The notes under the pieces are model-generated. The model was given only the letters and a program-made list of their open reading frames with translations. It ran no database searches and had not been told where the DNA came from. A program made the position numbers and the translations under genes. Shown in pieces: positions 46,651 to 59,984 of a stretch of 64,000 bases of DNA; position 1 is the stretch's first letter; each line of letters starts with the position of its first letter. The stretch comes from Lingula anatina (Eukaryota; Brachiopoda; Lingulata; Lingulida; Lingulidae): assembly GCF_001039355.2 (NCBI RefSeq), contig NW_019775965.1, positions 61,661 through 125,660 on the forward strand, given 5' to 3'.

Positions 46651-49600
46651 CTGCCGCCATTCACAAAGCAATGTGCAGGAGGGCCTCCAGAACAGGGGTT
46701 AGCATAGTCAGTAGAATCACCATCGAAATCTCCACACAGCCCATTTAGTTGACCAGCATATGCATCTGTTGTAAAGAAAAACATTTTAAATGCTACTGAA
46801 CAACATTTGACGTAGTTAGATAGTTTTACAATATTAACATAAACAATGGCCATCCTTTTGTGTTTATTCCCTCATGTCTGTCTGGTCATGTCCGTCATGA
46901 AAATGGAGTCCTTAAGTCATCTGAATGCAATGGATGGAGAAAAAGACTTTGGACAGATGAGTAGCTTTGTAAAGGAATTACCAAAGTTTTGGGCAACTTA
47001 AACAAATCGAACACATTTGCTTCTTATGAGGCCCACAAATAAGTCCTCGTGTCATTTAAAAAATTGTCTTAATTAGTTAAACGTTTTGAAAAATATTACT
47101 TTTTTATCTGGCGGGATTTTGTGGACATTTAACCACCAATCAATCACTGGATATCAATGTTTTAACTGTTCCGTTTTTTACATATTATCTTTGCCCCCTC
47201 CCCTCTCTCTTTGTCCTTGTTAATGATTTTATATGAGCGCCTGCATATTTGCCAATTTACTTGGAACGGTTATGATGGCTCTATGTCCTCTACGTCTTGA
47301 TTCGCCAACAGGGGTGGTGAGTGCAACTTTCACAACATCAGGCACCTCCACAACAGTCCTTGGGAAGTCTTCTGGGTTCAAAGACAACATAACACCATTG
47401 CCTACGTCTTGTGGGGTCGTTGTTGCAACAATTGTTGCATTGTTAACCTGGAGTGTAAAGACACTAAGTGAGGATTAATTGACTTATCAGGTCGTGATCA
47501 AAGATTCAGTGATGTTACTGACAACCTATGTTGTTATATTTTTATGGCTGATATGTTGACACTTGAGAAAATGGTTTGATGAAGTCTGTTTTACACTTAC
47601 AAGGGGACAGTTTTAGCATACATGTATTATTTCGTCATATGCATTAATTTGTACTTTTCTATGGCTTGCGTGTGTTATCCTGGTGGTTTTACTGACAACA
47701 ATTGGTTAAACTCATTCAAACACACCTTCACTGTTCCGTCTGTAGTTATCTGAATGGCCATACCGCGCACTGCTATCAAAACCTGCTGGATCATGGTCCT
47801 GTTACTCCCAGGTTTATTAGGGATAAATGTACCGGTTATGTTGAATTGCTCGTCTGCTCCTGGCAGGGTATCTGACAGTATATATGTGCAGAGTCCGCTG
47901 AAATGGTACTGATGCCCATCGAATTGTTTAAAATGGGGGTCCCCTCTGATTATACACTGGCCGCCTGGAAATTGTAAAATGATATTCATTATATCTTCTT
48001 CTTAATAATTTACATTGTTGTTAGCTATATTTCCTATTGTGGTTTTCAGAAGGAGAGCATATAAAGCCTGAATAGCGAATTGTCACGTTTATATACTGTA
48101 TATGTGTGAAGAAATACGTTTCATGAATAAATAGTTTTATAGTGTAATGCCCTGGCCACACCCAATGTATTAAAATCTTACCACCAGAGTACAAGACCCA
48201 CTGTCTTTCAGGATATGGTGTTGCAACTAAACAAAAACCACCCAGTCCGTTCAGAATGAGGGGTAAATTGCCACCAAAACGCATTTTTCAAGGCCCTTAG
48301 CGAACACCAAACTGGTTTTAGCAGGTTAGAATACCAGACGACCGAGGAATGTTGTATGTTTCTCTAATGAATTGGGGACCCTGACCGTTTCTGGGATGAA
48401 CAATGAAACCTCGTGGCTTTCTTTATTGAGGTCAGATTTCACCTGTACCGCTCAACTTATCAAAACAGAGTTTACAGACATCCAGAAGAGGCCAACGACG
48501 AAGTGTGTGCCGCGTCTAAAGTGACTTAGGTCATTAACAGCGTCAGTATTTGAAGTGGATACCACATTGGTGCCAAAACACCAATGGGAGTCATCGACAA
48601 AAACCTGAACCAGATTAAATAAAGGAATAATCTGGGAACCACTTGACTATCATTTGATAGGGGGCACCCTAAGAACAATTTTAGGTTGTACGGTGAGATT
48701 GCCGGTTCACACAGAGCACTTTTAATAGCAGATTACTTAGAGAACCAAGGGAATGAACAGCTACCTTGGTCATCAAAACCGCCATATTTGAACCACATAG
48801 ACAATATGTGGGTAGGCCATCACTCGCCAAATGAATGGCCTACATGTCCTACAACAAAACTGGACCAAATTGGACAGATTTTGACCTATCCCTGGAATCT
48901 TATTCCAGATTGAACTTTAAAAACCTATCCCAAGGAATGCCTTGCCACTTGAGAGCGCTGGTAGCAGCCAGAAGAGGTCAGACGTAACAGCAACTGTTAC
49001 TGTGACTAGACACTGACATGAGGGTCCTTTGTGGAGCGTGTAACTCTTTTACAGACAATAATTTGGAAAATATGGAGATCCAAAATACCTCTTTTAATGG
49101 TTGTCGTATGAAGTAGAAAAGGCAATGTGTTTTTGTTTGCTTCTCTGGCGAATTCCATTAATGAACTGATGTCACAATGACATCAAAGAGATAATTAAAA
49201 GTTATTAGAGCACGATTTTATTCCTTATTTTCATTTATCAGTCAGCAAAATAGGTAAAAACTGATGAAAAATGATTTGGAAAAAAATATTCCATATTAAA
49301 TGTCAAGTCTGTAGTAATTGAGGCAACACGTCAGCTTGTAATGTGAATAAATTGTTTTAATAATGTTTCTTTCTTTGTTATTTCTAAACAGTAATCTATT
49401 TTTACACAGGTCGCGATGATGAAAATTTGTGTACGGAGCATCTTTAAACTTTTTGAGACGGGGTGATTTGTTGATCATGCTGATGTACGATGCTGATGCA
49501 TGTTTATCAAATTCAATTTTTGACCACAGAACACTTCATATTGAATTAAATAACTGATACTAAATTAAACTAGCAGTTATCTTGCAACACTTAAAACATG

Positions 49601-50474
49601 ATCAGCTGCGCTTGCCAAGCTAGTGAACATAAGGATAGGTGGCCACGGGAGTGGCACGCGTTAGCATGGGTTCTAGCATCTTAAAGCTATAATCCTATCG
49701 CCGCAACAAACAATGGGCACCTTCTGGCTGATGTATCCTGCTGTTCATTACACCTAGTCACAGCGGATTGTCGCGCTCGCGCTGGACCACAGAAACAGGC
49801 GTCATGGGGTTCACTCGCCTAAGGTATTGTGTGTTATTACGCCTAAACTATTGTGTTTTTGCGTTCGAATTTTGAAGGGATTAGACGGCTTTCCATTGTT
49901 TGTCCGCCCCCTTCTATTCACAGGATAGGGATTAAAACATTCTGACGCTTTTAAAATGTCGTACAACGGAAACATAATTATTATTTCTACTGTAAATATC
50001 AGGGGCGGATCCAGGGTCATTTTCTGACAGTCTTCCAATTTATCTTTCTTGGTCCATCCTCCATTTTTGACCGTCTTCCGACAGAAAAAATTAGATACCC
50101 ATCAACGTAAAGTTGAAAATCTGACCGTCTTCCGGAAGACCCAGAAGACGCCCTAAATCCGCCCCTGAATATGATTAATAAAACTAATCCCCCTATTTAC
50201 CTGTCTGAGTGCTGGTGTCCCCTAGGCAATACTCCTGGTAATCTGAACAACAGGTGCCATAGAGATAGCATACTTCATCACAGAAACAAGAGTCAGAGCC
50301 AGTCCCGTATACACACTCCCAGTCCTCCCCCGGGCAGCACTGGTCCTGTTTCTGACCTGGTCGTTGGGAGCACAGACCATCCACAAGTACGGGTAGTGCC
50401 AGGGTGAGGAATAATACGGTCAAAACACGTGTCACGCCGAAATGGGGTAGACGGGATTGCAAAAAGTTTGCCAT
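46651..50474 (-). CDS. Secreted somatomedin-B / von Willebrand type D protein (3' end not found)
   Basis: Four minus-strand exons join in phase: 50474-50201, 47964-47693, 47447-47261 and 46765-46651, giving about 282 residues before the final donor (GGCAG|GTAAG). Residues 1-33 are a signal peptide (RVLTVLFLTLALPVLVDG). A somatomedin-B-like module at about 35-84 shows the CC...C...CFC...C...CC...C pattern. A vWD domain starts CIIRGDPHFKQFDGHQYHFS and reaches GLCGDFDGDSTDYANPC, the typical calcium-site motif at the end of the domain. vWD proteins assemble by disulphides in extracellular matrix, mucus or shell. The start at 50474 is chosen because the signal peptide follows it; an in-frame ATG at 50549 lacks support. 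Intron 1 holds a Tc1-like copy and a MITE. What follows the vWD domain is unknown. Confidence 0.8.
48143..49311 (+). mobile_element. Tc1/mariner-like element, copy 3 (5' truncated)
   Basis: Colinear with copy 2, including CCGCCATATTTGAACCACAT and the right end CCATATTAAATGTCAAGTCTG followed by TA at 49312. The left terminal repeat and first ~400 bases are missing. It lies in intron 1 of the SMB-vWD gene, in the opposite orientation. Confidence 0.8.
50000..50167. mobile_element. 168-bp MITE with AATAT target duplication
   Basis: Ends CAGGGGCGGATCCAGGG and CCTAAATCCGCCCCTG are inverted; AATAT flanks both sides (49995-49999, 50168-50172). Inner GACCGTCTTCCG words repeat. It lies 34 bases from the donor of SMB-vWD exon 1. 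Confidence 0.85.
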
Positions 50475-51515
50475 TGTAAAAGTAATGTTCTTGATTTCAC
50501 TTTGACCTGAAAACCCTGGTAAAAAATCTGGAAAGTAAAGAAGGTGCAAAATAACTTGTCGATGGCTTGGAGAGTTCTAGAATGAATGAGTGACAGGAAA
50601 CGGTATTAAGATTATTAAAAGACTAGAAATTATTAGAGTGTATGTCTGTCTTACTTTATTTCTAAGGCCATATCTTATGCTATATTACAGTAGGGGGTAG
50701 CAGGTAGCAGCGGATGATTTAATACAGGAATACCATCGATAGTATCACCCCACAGAATATCACGATCCACAAATGTTTTCTAGAACATCCATTAAATATA
50801 CACATAAGTCTATTCTCCTGCAATGTGTCTGGTACAGTTGTATATCAGTACCAGTAGGAAGCACATACTTCGTCTACAAATGCAAACGACGGAGGTGCCG
50901 TACTAGTTATTGCCGTATAATTACCCCGAGATGTGCATGTAAAAATTATCTATAAAATTTAGTTTTTGAAGCGTCAGCTAAATTCTAGTAATATGCAAAA
51001 CGAAAAAAATAGAGATATTGACCCACTGTACAATAATTCCTAAGAATACGTCAACGGCGTAGTTTGTCGGCAGATAAATGTGATTTCATTCTTGGCTGAC
51101 TAAGGAAAGGTTTGAAAGAGCATTCAAAAAGGCGTGCGCGCTAATAGCGAGTAGGAAATGTGCTGCAATCAGGACGAACAATATTGATAATTAGTGGACG
51201 GCCACTTATGACGTTTATTGGGGGCGCCACTGACTGAGCTGCCCGGGCTGTTTGTGGCTCTCCTAGTTTGTGATTTTTGTAACTGGGAGGAGTTTTATTG
51301 ACACTCAATTTTTTACACAACACTTTTTAAATGGTTCAGGAGTCCTTTGATTGCAAAATTACAGAAGTTTGGACACTGGTTTGGTGATATGTGGACAGTT
51401 GCTGTCCTATCTAAGGATTGTAACCAAATCTTTAGCCGGCATAGTCCTCTGTATGCATTATTAACACAGCTAATACCAGCTATTTGACCAAGTAGGATTC
51501 TGTTCATCCAAGAAA
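50475..51515. other. 5' flank of the SMB-vWD gene and unassigned sequence
   Basis: No other gene recognised; the promoter of the minus-strand gene should lie here. Short open frames match nothing known. Confidence 0.35.
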
Positions 51516-52075
51516 ATGAACCTTGGGGCATTCACAAGTACAGCTCACAACACATGGGCCCACACAAGGAACTTCCCAATTGACATAAATGCCAGGAGGA
51601 AGTATTGTCTGTCAGCCTACACTTGGACTATAATTAAGAATCTAAACATCAACAGGCAAGTAATGGGATCACATGATGGAGTGAACCACAGAAGAACCAT
51701 AACAATTGTTAAGTCAAAGTCAAAGCCACTGTTTCAACTGGTAAAACAAACTGGACCTAAATCTGCAAATGTAATACACATTAAAAGGACATAGTCTCTT
51801 TTTAAAAAGCTGAAGCTCAAATGTGCTCTATGGAACGCTAGATCCCTTTCGGAAAAAAAATAGTCAGCTTGGCATCCCACATCTATGAAGAAAACTTGGA
51901 CATTTTTTCTCCTGACAGAAACTTGGATCAGATCTAAAGAAGACCCAATAATCTCAGAGATTACATCAAGTTTACACGGGTATTCCTTCCATCATGAATG
52001 TCAGACTGGAAAGAGAGGTGGAAGAGAAGCTATTTTAGCCCATCCAATTTATCTCAACAGTTTATTATCAAGGTA

Positions 52076-53734
52076 GCGCGCGCTGTGCCTCAGTGGATTC
52101 TTTTGTTCTATTGCATGGATAACGCAATTTCTCGCGGTCCCTCGTGGTTGCTATGATACAGCATTGCCGCCATCTTGCAGTTGCTAGGACATAGGATTAA
52201 TTGCGTCAACACGTGGAAATTTGTTTCGGGTTTTCAGTATCTTTTCCTGTTATCTCATTAAAACGGGCTCTGACGTTTGTCTATACTTGTTATCATTTCC
52301 AAGATTGTATTGATATATGTTGAGCCGATATATAACTGGTTTTAAAGCAATGTATCGGCCGATTCATGTGTGGTGCCATTTTCCAACGAAAGCCGATATT
52401 GAGAGTAAACAAATTATCAATTAACATCCCCAAATTCGAGCAGACAATAGCCGGTAAAATGAACATATATATATACATACATACATATATATCATAAAAG
52501 TGTTGATGTCAACTTTGATAAAAGGATATTAGGCTTCATTCACATGCAATGTCTATTTTCTAAATTCTATTTTCTATTCGCGGTATGTCTTATGATCACG
52601 GTCTCTGCCCTGAATATCCCGCGGCGTAATTACTGGCAGCGTGAGCCAGTTACTATAAGTTACTATAAGTAACTGGCTCGCGCTGCCAGTAATTACGAGG
52701 CGGGATATTAAGGGCACAGACCGTGATCATAAGATAGCGCGAATAGAAAATAGATTTTTAGAAAATAGACATTCCATGTGAACGAAGCCTTAAAAGCACC
52801 CTGGGTGCATTTTTGTGTGTCACAAATGCATGTGTTTTGCCATATTGCAACGAGAACCGATATTGAGGATAAAAAAAATATTAATTAGCATCCCTAAATT
52901 CGAGAAGACGTTGGCCAGTAAAATGAACACATATATACAGTTCAAGAAAGTGTTGATGTCAACTTTGATAAAGGAATATTAAAAGGAATTACAGGTGCAT
53001 TTTTGTGTGTCATAAATGCGTGTGGTGCCATACTGCAACGAGAGCCGATATTGACAGTAAAATATTTAAATTATTATCCCAAAAAATGCGCATATTTTAG
53101 CAAGTAGTACGGATATATACATAAAGTATACAGCATTGTTGATTTCATCATTATTTAAAGGATGCATAAAATAATACCAGCCTAAAAGAAATGTCAGCGA
53201 GCCTAAGAAGTCTAAGAAATCGGAGAGAAATTGCATCATTTTTATTCAAGACACCATTGAAGGTTTCATTATTGCTGCATCTCAGGCTAATTTCTCACAT
53301 AGAGAGAAAATTTGGACACTAGAAATATTTTCCAATCGGATCATAGCTAAAAACAAGTATACTACACTACAATTGTACAATTTTGAATGCTCATTTTACG
53401 GCAACAAACAGGATTGCCTTTACCACATACTGCATTTTGAATTCCTCCATGAACAAACAAATTCTCACATAGCTTCCAAATTGATAAAACAAATTGTACT
53501 TATACAGTGCACTTAATCTCTGTAAGTTTATTGTCTCATCCATCCGAAGGATTGACTCGCGTTATCGCGAACTACCTGCCCAAATGATACAAAAAAGTCA
53601 TCGACAACTGCGATATGCTAGCTAACTGTACGGGAGGTCACGTGATCCGAACGCACATGATTTCGCGATGAGCTCGCGTTAAGCCGATTATCCTTTGATC
53701 TTGCCCCGCGTTTCATGTCCTTCTCTAATTATGT
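52076..53734. mobile_element. 1.66-kb composite insertion inside the LINE
   Basis: The LINE endonuclease reading stops at about 52075 and resumes near 53735. CAAGG occurs at both junctions and may be a target duplication. The insert contains three diverged ~190-bp units (GCCGATATTGA..., GTTGATGTCAACTTTGATAA) across 52320-53170 and the foldback element at 52530-52791. No transposase seen. Confidence 0.6.
52530..52791. mobile_element. Near-perfect 260-bp foldback MITE
   Basis: Arms of about 125 bases are inverted, from AGGCTTCATTCACATG to CATGTGAACGAAGCCT, meeting at GCCAGTTACT / AGTAACTGGC near 52660. It interrupts the first ~190-bp unit of the composite insertion, so it arrived later. TTA lies at both edges. 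Confidence 0.9.
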
Positions 53735-56480
53735 CCAAGGGTTAAGAAAGAAAAACATTCATGAAATCAAAAGAATCTTAAGAATTTTTTTACGTCAAAA
53801 AGTGAAACTCTACAATTTCTTCTTATCTACCGTCCTCCAAGCAACCCGATCTCGGACCTCTTCAGTGAATTTGCAACCCTATTGGAAAAGATCGTCCCAA
53901 AAACAGGCCATCTCATAATTGCCGGGGATTTCAATACTCACGTTGATAACTCTCATCCCCGTGATTCCTCACTTTTGAATGGAATTATATTTTCTAGAGA
54001 TCTTCAACATGTACAGCACATCAACTTCCCAACTCACCAAACAGGGCACACTCTTGACTTACTGGTAACTCGCGCATCAGATAACTGACTCAACAGACTA
54101 CTTGAATTCAGGCCACAGTCTCACAGAATTCTGTCTGACTGTGGTTCGTCTTCCTCCGGTCAAAACTACAACTTCACGTAGAAATCTGAAGGAAATTGAC
54201 TCTGATGTTCTTAAAGCAAAGCTTCAGTCTGCCTTTAACTCCTTCCCACCCGATACCAATGCAATTAGAACACTACTTCAGAAGATGTGGACAATCTTCT
54301 GCATTCATATCACAACACCAAATGTGAGCGTAAATGGAACAATACTGGTCTGGAAGTCCATCGTCTTATTCACTAAGGCAAACGTCAAGAGATCTGTCGC
54401 CGTGATGATCAACAGATATCTGACTACGACAAAAAACGCATAGACAACTCGGATATATACCAAAAGTATTTTTATGATTGTTGAGGAGTTTACCGGCTTT
54501 AAAATATCAGCAACAAATATTAAACCAACACTTTACTCTGATGAACAACTTTGCTCTGTGTTCCTGGAGTTTTTAACTACAAAGTAGAAAAACGTAGAAA
54601 ATCATTTGAAAGCGGGATTAACAACTCAGTTCTTCAAGAGGCTGATCCTTCTACATCTCCCAGCTTTTTCAGAGAATTCACCACCGCTACACTCGAACTA
54701 ATAAAAAAGCTGATAAATGGCTCTAAGCCAAAATCTTTAGAACTGGACATCCTCCCATTTAACCTCACAAAGGAATGCATAGAAGAATTACTACCTTCCA
54801 TTACTAAGTTTTTCAACACATCCCTTCAAGGGGTGTAGTTCCTAGATGCTTCAAGAATGCTATAATCAGGCCACTCATAAAAAAGGCCATAGGCAATCCA
54901 GACCCTAATGACTTGCAAAGCTACCGTCCCATCTCAAACCTCTCATTTCTCTCAAAAGTACTGAAGCATCTGGTAGCGACACAGCTAAGTGACTATCTGT
55001 ATACTCATCCACATTTTGCAAAAGTTCAATCGGCTTATAGAGCTTACAGCACTGAAACGGCGCTGCTCAAGGTACACAACGATATTCTATAGGCATTTAA
55101 TGATCAGAAACAAGTGGTCCTATTACTACTTGATTTGTCGGCAGCCTTTGTCCGCAGCCTTTGAAAAATCGTTTCGGTATAGATGGTATTGCATTGACAT
55201 GGTTCAAATCATTCCTGACTGAGCGCGAACAACCAGCCTCAATAGGCACATACAAATCACCGTCAACACAACTAGCTTGTGGCGTACCACAAGGCTCTGC
55301 ATGTACTCGGCCCCATCCTGTTCACTCTTTACACGTCACTTATTGAGGACATTGTCTCTATGTACGGTTTCAACCTAATGCTCTATGCAGACGACCCACA
55401 AATTTATATTGTTTGTGACGGGCCATCAGATGTAATACCATATATCCAGGAATGTATTAGTCAGTTGAGTCAATGGCTTGATGCCAATTTACTGGTTTTC
55501 AATGATGGCAAAACAGAAGTAGTTCGTTTTATCTCTCGTTTTTCTAAAGATGCAGAAAATTAGAACTATTAGAAATCGGAAACAGCATGGTCACGGTAAA
55601 AGACGAGGTTAAAAACCTAGGAGCATTTTTTGGTAATAGGTGCGATTTGGCTGCTGACATCAGTAAAAAATGGAGAGCCGCTTTCTATGATCTTAAAAAA
55701 TCTCCAAACTATCCCATATCCTTGACAAAGGTTAAATGGAGAGGCTTGTCCATGCCTTCATAACTTCACATCTTGACTACGGAAACAGTCTACTGTATGG
55801 TCTTCCTACCTACCAAATTGATAAACCACAATCTGTTCAAAATGCTGCAGCATGACTACTTACCGAAACCCCACTCAGATCAAACATTTCACTTATTTTA
55901 TTCGAACTACATTGGCTTCCCGTGCGACAGAGAATTGTTTTTAAATTACTGCTGTTTGTTTTTAAATTCACCAGGGGTGGATGCCCTTCATATCTTAACT
56001 CTATATTACAAGTTCAGCCAATCTCGCTAGGTCTACCAGATCCACCTCCACTCTTTGTTTTACCAGTAATGATAACAAAAAATAATAATAAATAAATAAA
56101 TATTAACGACAACAACAACCAAAACCTACGGCCACAGGGCAATTCCATTTGCAGCACCCATGGAATGAACCATCCTCACACATTCGGACTATTGATAGTG
56201 TTGAGGTTTTTAAAAAAGACTTGAAAACATTCATATTTGCACAGTATTTCAATTAAAATGTAATACTTGAAACTTTACATTTTTTTCATTTTATCAGAAA
56301 AAAAGTTTTATTTTTTCAGACCATTACTATTTTAACCAGTATTAATCCTTTTAATTATTTTATTTACCTTAGCTTTTATTATTTATATAATTACTTGTAA
56401 TCCTTATTTTGTTTGTAAACAGCACTGAGACGGTAGTGTAGTGCGGTTTTTAAGAAATAATAATAATTATTATTATTAAC

Positions 56481-57022
56481 CTCTAATTAAGCGAGGCTCA
56501 TGTGCGTCTGTGTTGACTCCTTGCTGGGAAGGTGTAGCAGCCTCCTACGATCTCCTACTTATCACACAGTCATCTAACTTGCGGCTATGCGTCAGTTGCA
56601 TTGTATTTATGAAGTAACACCTTTTCCTAAGGAAGGGGGCTGATGGTAATACTACGGGAATTAAATCAGTTATCGATTTTGCGCGTACCCCTTGTCCGGG
56701 TTCTAAATGGCTACATGGTAATAATGCAAATAGATTCAATATTCAGGGTTATTCACCTAATGGAGTCATAATTCTAGATAACACATCATCGAACACGGTC
56801 AGTATGCATCTTACACACTGCTTTTCTTGCATTACAGGGTTAATACTTAATATGAAATATTATTTTTGTCCAGTAAATTTTCTACAAAATATTTATTTTC
56901 TCTCTAACTATTCTAAATCCAAAACTGGGGTGTCACTCCATGTGTAGCCTGGTGTGTTACCTAATTACCATAGAACTCTCGAACCAATTGATGTATGCAT
57001 GTGTACATGTGTAGCCTGTGTG
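56481..57022. other. Unassigned sequence ending in a ~68-bp tandem unit
   Basis: The unit with GTGTAGCCTGGTGTGTTA and CATAGAACTCTCGA at 56940-57010 starts again at 57009 and is found once more at 59924-59983, past the next element. No gene recognised. Confidence 0.6.
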
Positions 57023-59911
57023 CCCTTACGAAAATTTCCTATAGGATCCTATAGGATTCCTATAGGATCGTATAGGATCCTATAGGAAATCTTATAGGAT
57101 CCTATAGGGCACATTTCCTATAGGATTTCCTATAGGATCCTATTGGAAATTGTTGTAAGTTAAAATCTTCAGAAAAATGCATATCTTATAAACAAATATC
57201 ATTCTAAACAATAGATATTTGATATAGGTAAATTTTATCACTTGAATTGTCAATTATATATCACTATTAAAGCAAAAATGCTTTTTTATTGTTTATAATG
57301 CACAATCTTATAGTCTTTTATAGGATTCTATAGAAATTCTTAAATTTCTATTTTAAAGAAATCTTGAAAAAATTGATTATTTGTAAAGTAATCTTTTATG
57401 GAGAAATATTTTATCATTTTTATTTTTTTAAATTTATGTTCAGACCATTACAAAAATTCCTATAGGATCCTATAGGAAATCTTATTGGAATTTCTATAGG
57501 ACCTATAGGAAATCCTATGCTAATTCATACAGGGAATTTTTATAAAGGCGGGTTGAATAAAAATAATGAATCTAGTCTAAATATCAGTATATAATTTTAA
57601 TTTTTAATCTATGTTCAGACCATTACAAAAATTCCTATAGGATCCTATAGGAAATCTTATAGGAATTTCTATAGGAACCTATAGGAAATCCTATGCTAAT
57701 TCATATAGTGAATTTTCATAAAGCCGGGTTGAATGAAAAATAATGAAACTGGTCTAAATATCAGTATATAATGTATTTTTACTTTTTGTGTGATCATATT
57801 CACTTACTTCATATTTCTTCTATTATATTGAAAGTCAACCTTATCTAATCAGATTTTACTTGACCTTGGCTGTTTTAAAAAGTGAAAGTGCAATCCTGCC
57901 TAATATATAAAAATATAATGTAAAAGTAAGTGAACATTAAGGGTAAAGTACTGTCCCTCATAAAGGATGGAAAATGAGGACAAATTAGTATGTTTATAAA
58001 GATGCATTTTATTATAAACCATGCTCAATCACTTGTAAGGTTTAACACTCAACTGATGTTAGCTAGAGAATGCCCTACTCCACCAGCCATAACCACGGAT
58101 TCAACAACTGTGATTTTTTTGTTAGCCTGGCACCTATTATTAGGTCACTACTCCTGTAGCTTTTGTTACATGTACACTAGTAACAGTAACCTCCTATTAG
58201 GTGTTATCAGATGTGTGGTATCCTGTCTAAGGCTTTGTTTATATGAGACAAGCAGCAAATGAGTATACAGCTATCAAGACAGTTTAAATTCAGGAGCATA
58301 GTGGAAGGGTACAGAGTGTAGAAAAATCGGAGTGAGGAAGGTATGTATTACAGTAATGCATTGGATCATTTGGGCATCTAATCAAATTGAAAATGAGATA
58401 ATTGATCTAATTTGAAGTGTACCTTGAAAACATCATATCTTTATTACATTAAAAGAGTTATAATTTATAATGTATAGCTTCCTTTTTAGCCAACAAAGAA
58501 ACAAGGATACATAATGCAATCACTGTTTAGTCTCTTTATTTCTTGTAAAACTGTGCTCATCAAATATTTCTTTAAATGCAGTTGAATCTAAAAAAAAAAA
58601 TTACATTTCATTTAACTTTTGGTTTGTGATTTATTAAAAATTATCTATTTAATGTTATCCACAACTGCCTCCAAGGGACCATCATGATATATAACTGAGA
58701 AAGACCCATGCTAATAAATAACATACAATTAACATGTTAGAGGGGCTGTCAGGGCAAATTTCATTACCTCACATGTTCTTCAGGATCGTTTATTTGCCAA
58801 GTTTTCTTTCCCTTTAATTTCTTTTCAACCTTTAATGTGAGGTAAACACCATAGTTTGTTTTAAAATATTTTTTGCTAACCTATACATAATGGAAATGAA
58901 ATGTGCATTGTGAAAATCTGACCATTTTGCTTACACAAAAGCTTTAAATTTTAAAGCTCTGCAATGGCCCAATTGCATATTTAACCAGAGTAGAGTTTTC
59001 TCCACTGCAGATTTCTGCATTTTAAAATTCTTTTCTGATTGTTCCTGTGGGCTTGGTCCTATGAAATATGTTCATTTTCTTTATATTTTTTTTTTTAAAT
59101 TATCCAGCTTTAATACCTTGTCTTTGAAAAAACTTCAGTTAACTAATAAAGGCTATGAATTGCTCAAAATAGAATTGGTGCAATGATTATTATTGATCTC
59201 ATTAGAAAAAATTTCCTTCATCATTTTGCATTTTTGTAGACATGTACAATTAATTGAAATTCACAATGTCTTTCTTTCAGAATGCGCCTGCAAATGGTTC
59301 AACACAACTCAGACGGAGGTTAAGAAGGCTATCACAGTAAAGTTGAACAATGTGCAAAAGACTTTTGTATGAAATTCTTCAATTATTAAGTGACTAAAGC
59401 AGTATGCTGACAATGGACACGGTTTGGCCAAGGGAGGTTTTAGCCACTCATTCTGGCAGGAGTTCGAACCTACACAAGAAAAAGACAGTGACGCCACAGC
59501 TTGACATTGTTGGATCCTTGTGATAACTTATAGAACTTATAATTAAAAAGCAGTAGCAACACCGTTAAATTTGCAAAAATCTATGAAACAATTCTCTAGT
59601 AAACTGGTTGCATACCATACTGTGGAATATGTACATACATTTATACATATTGAATAAAGAATGTAAACATGATACTTCTTTTGTTTTGAGGGACCAGTGC
59701 CTATTACCAATTTTGCCAAAGATCCAACAATATATAAAAAGCTGTAAAAATATTCAAAGCAGTTAATATGAATTTCTATAGGTTCCTATAAGATTTCTTA
59801 TAGGATCCTATAAGATTTTCTATAGGATTTCCTATAAGATTTCCTATAGGATTTCCTATAGGATCCTATAGGAAATCTTATAGGAAGTCCTATAGGAAAT
59901 TTTCGTAAGGG
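57023..59911. mobile_element. 2.9-kb element with CCTATAGGA-rich terminal inverted repeats
   Basis: Left end CCCTTACGAAAATTTCCTAT, right end its complement ending CGTAAGGG at 59911. Both ends are packed with the self-complementary word TCCTATAGGA (57040-57150, 59775-59900). Two ~165-bp direct repeats with the same word lie at 57445-57610 and 57615-57775. No transposase recognised. Its right flank carries the 68-bp unit of its left flank, so it sits inside a tandem array. Confidence 0.8.
59281..59340 (+). CDS. Possible terminal exon inside the 2.9-kb element
   Basis: After a strong acceptor (TTTCTTTCAG at 59280) the sequence reads NAPANGSTQLRRRLRRLSQ and then TAA, with AATAAA about 310 bases on, near 59652. 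That is the form of a last exon and 3' UTR, but no upstream exon is found and the peptide is not recognised. Confidence 0.25.
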   Translation, partial: NAPANGSTQLRRRLRRLSQ

Positions 59912-59983
59912 ACATGTACATGTGTAGCCTGGTGTGTTATGTAATTACCATAGAACTCTCGAGACAATTGATGTATGCATGTG

Positions 59984-59984
59984 N
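59984..59984. other. Single N: assembly join inside the 68-bp repeat unit
   Basis: The unit breaks off at GCATGTGN, at the point where the left-hand copy continues TACATGTGTAGCC. This suggests a collapsed tandem array. Confidence 0.7.

Larger units (their letters stand above)
51516..56480 (+). pseudogene. Decayed L2/CR1-type LINE (endonuclease plus reverse transcriptase)
   Basis: Segments in several frames spell one ORF2: start of the endonuclease (NARSLSEK, LTETWIRSKEDP, 51820-52040), its second half (LIYRPPSSNP, HLIIAGDFNTHVD, PTHQTGHTLDLL, 53822-54080), then RT blocks (CGVPQGSA, LMLYADDPQIYI with the YADD catalytic core near 55390, FNDGKTEV) and the post-RT LHWLPVRQRIVF region (about 55905). 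The 3' end near 56430 (CACTGAGACGGTAGTGTAGTG then AATAATAATAATTATTA) matches the L2-like tail style. Many stops and frameshifts; inactive. It is split by an insertion at 52076-53734. Confidence 0.85.
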
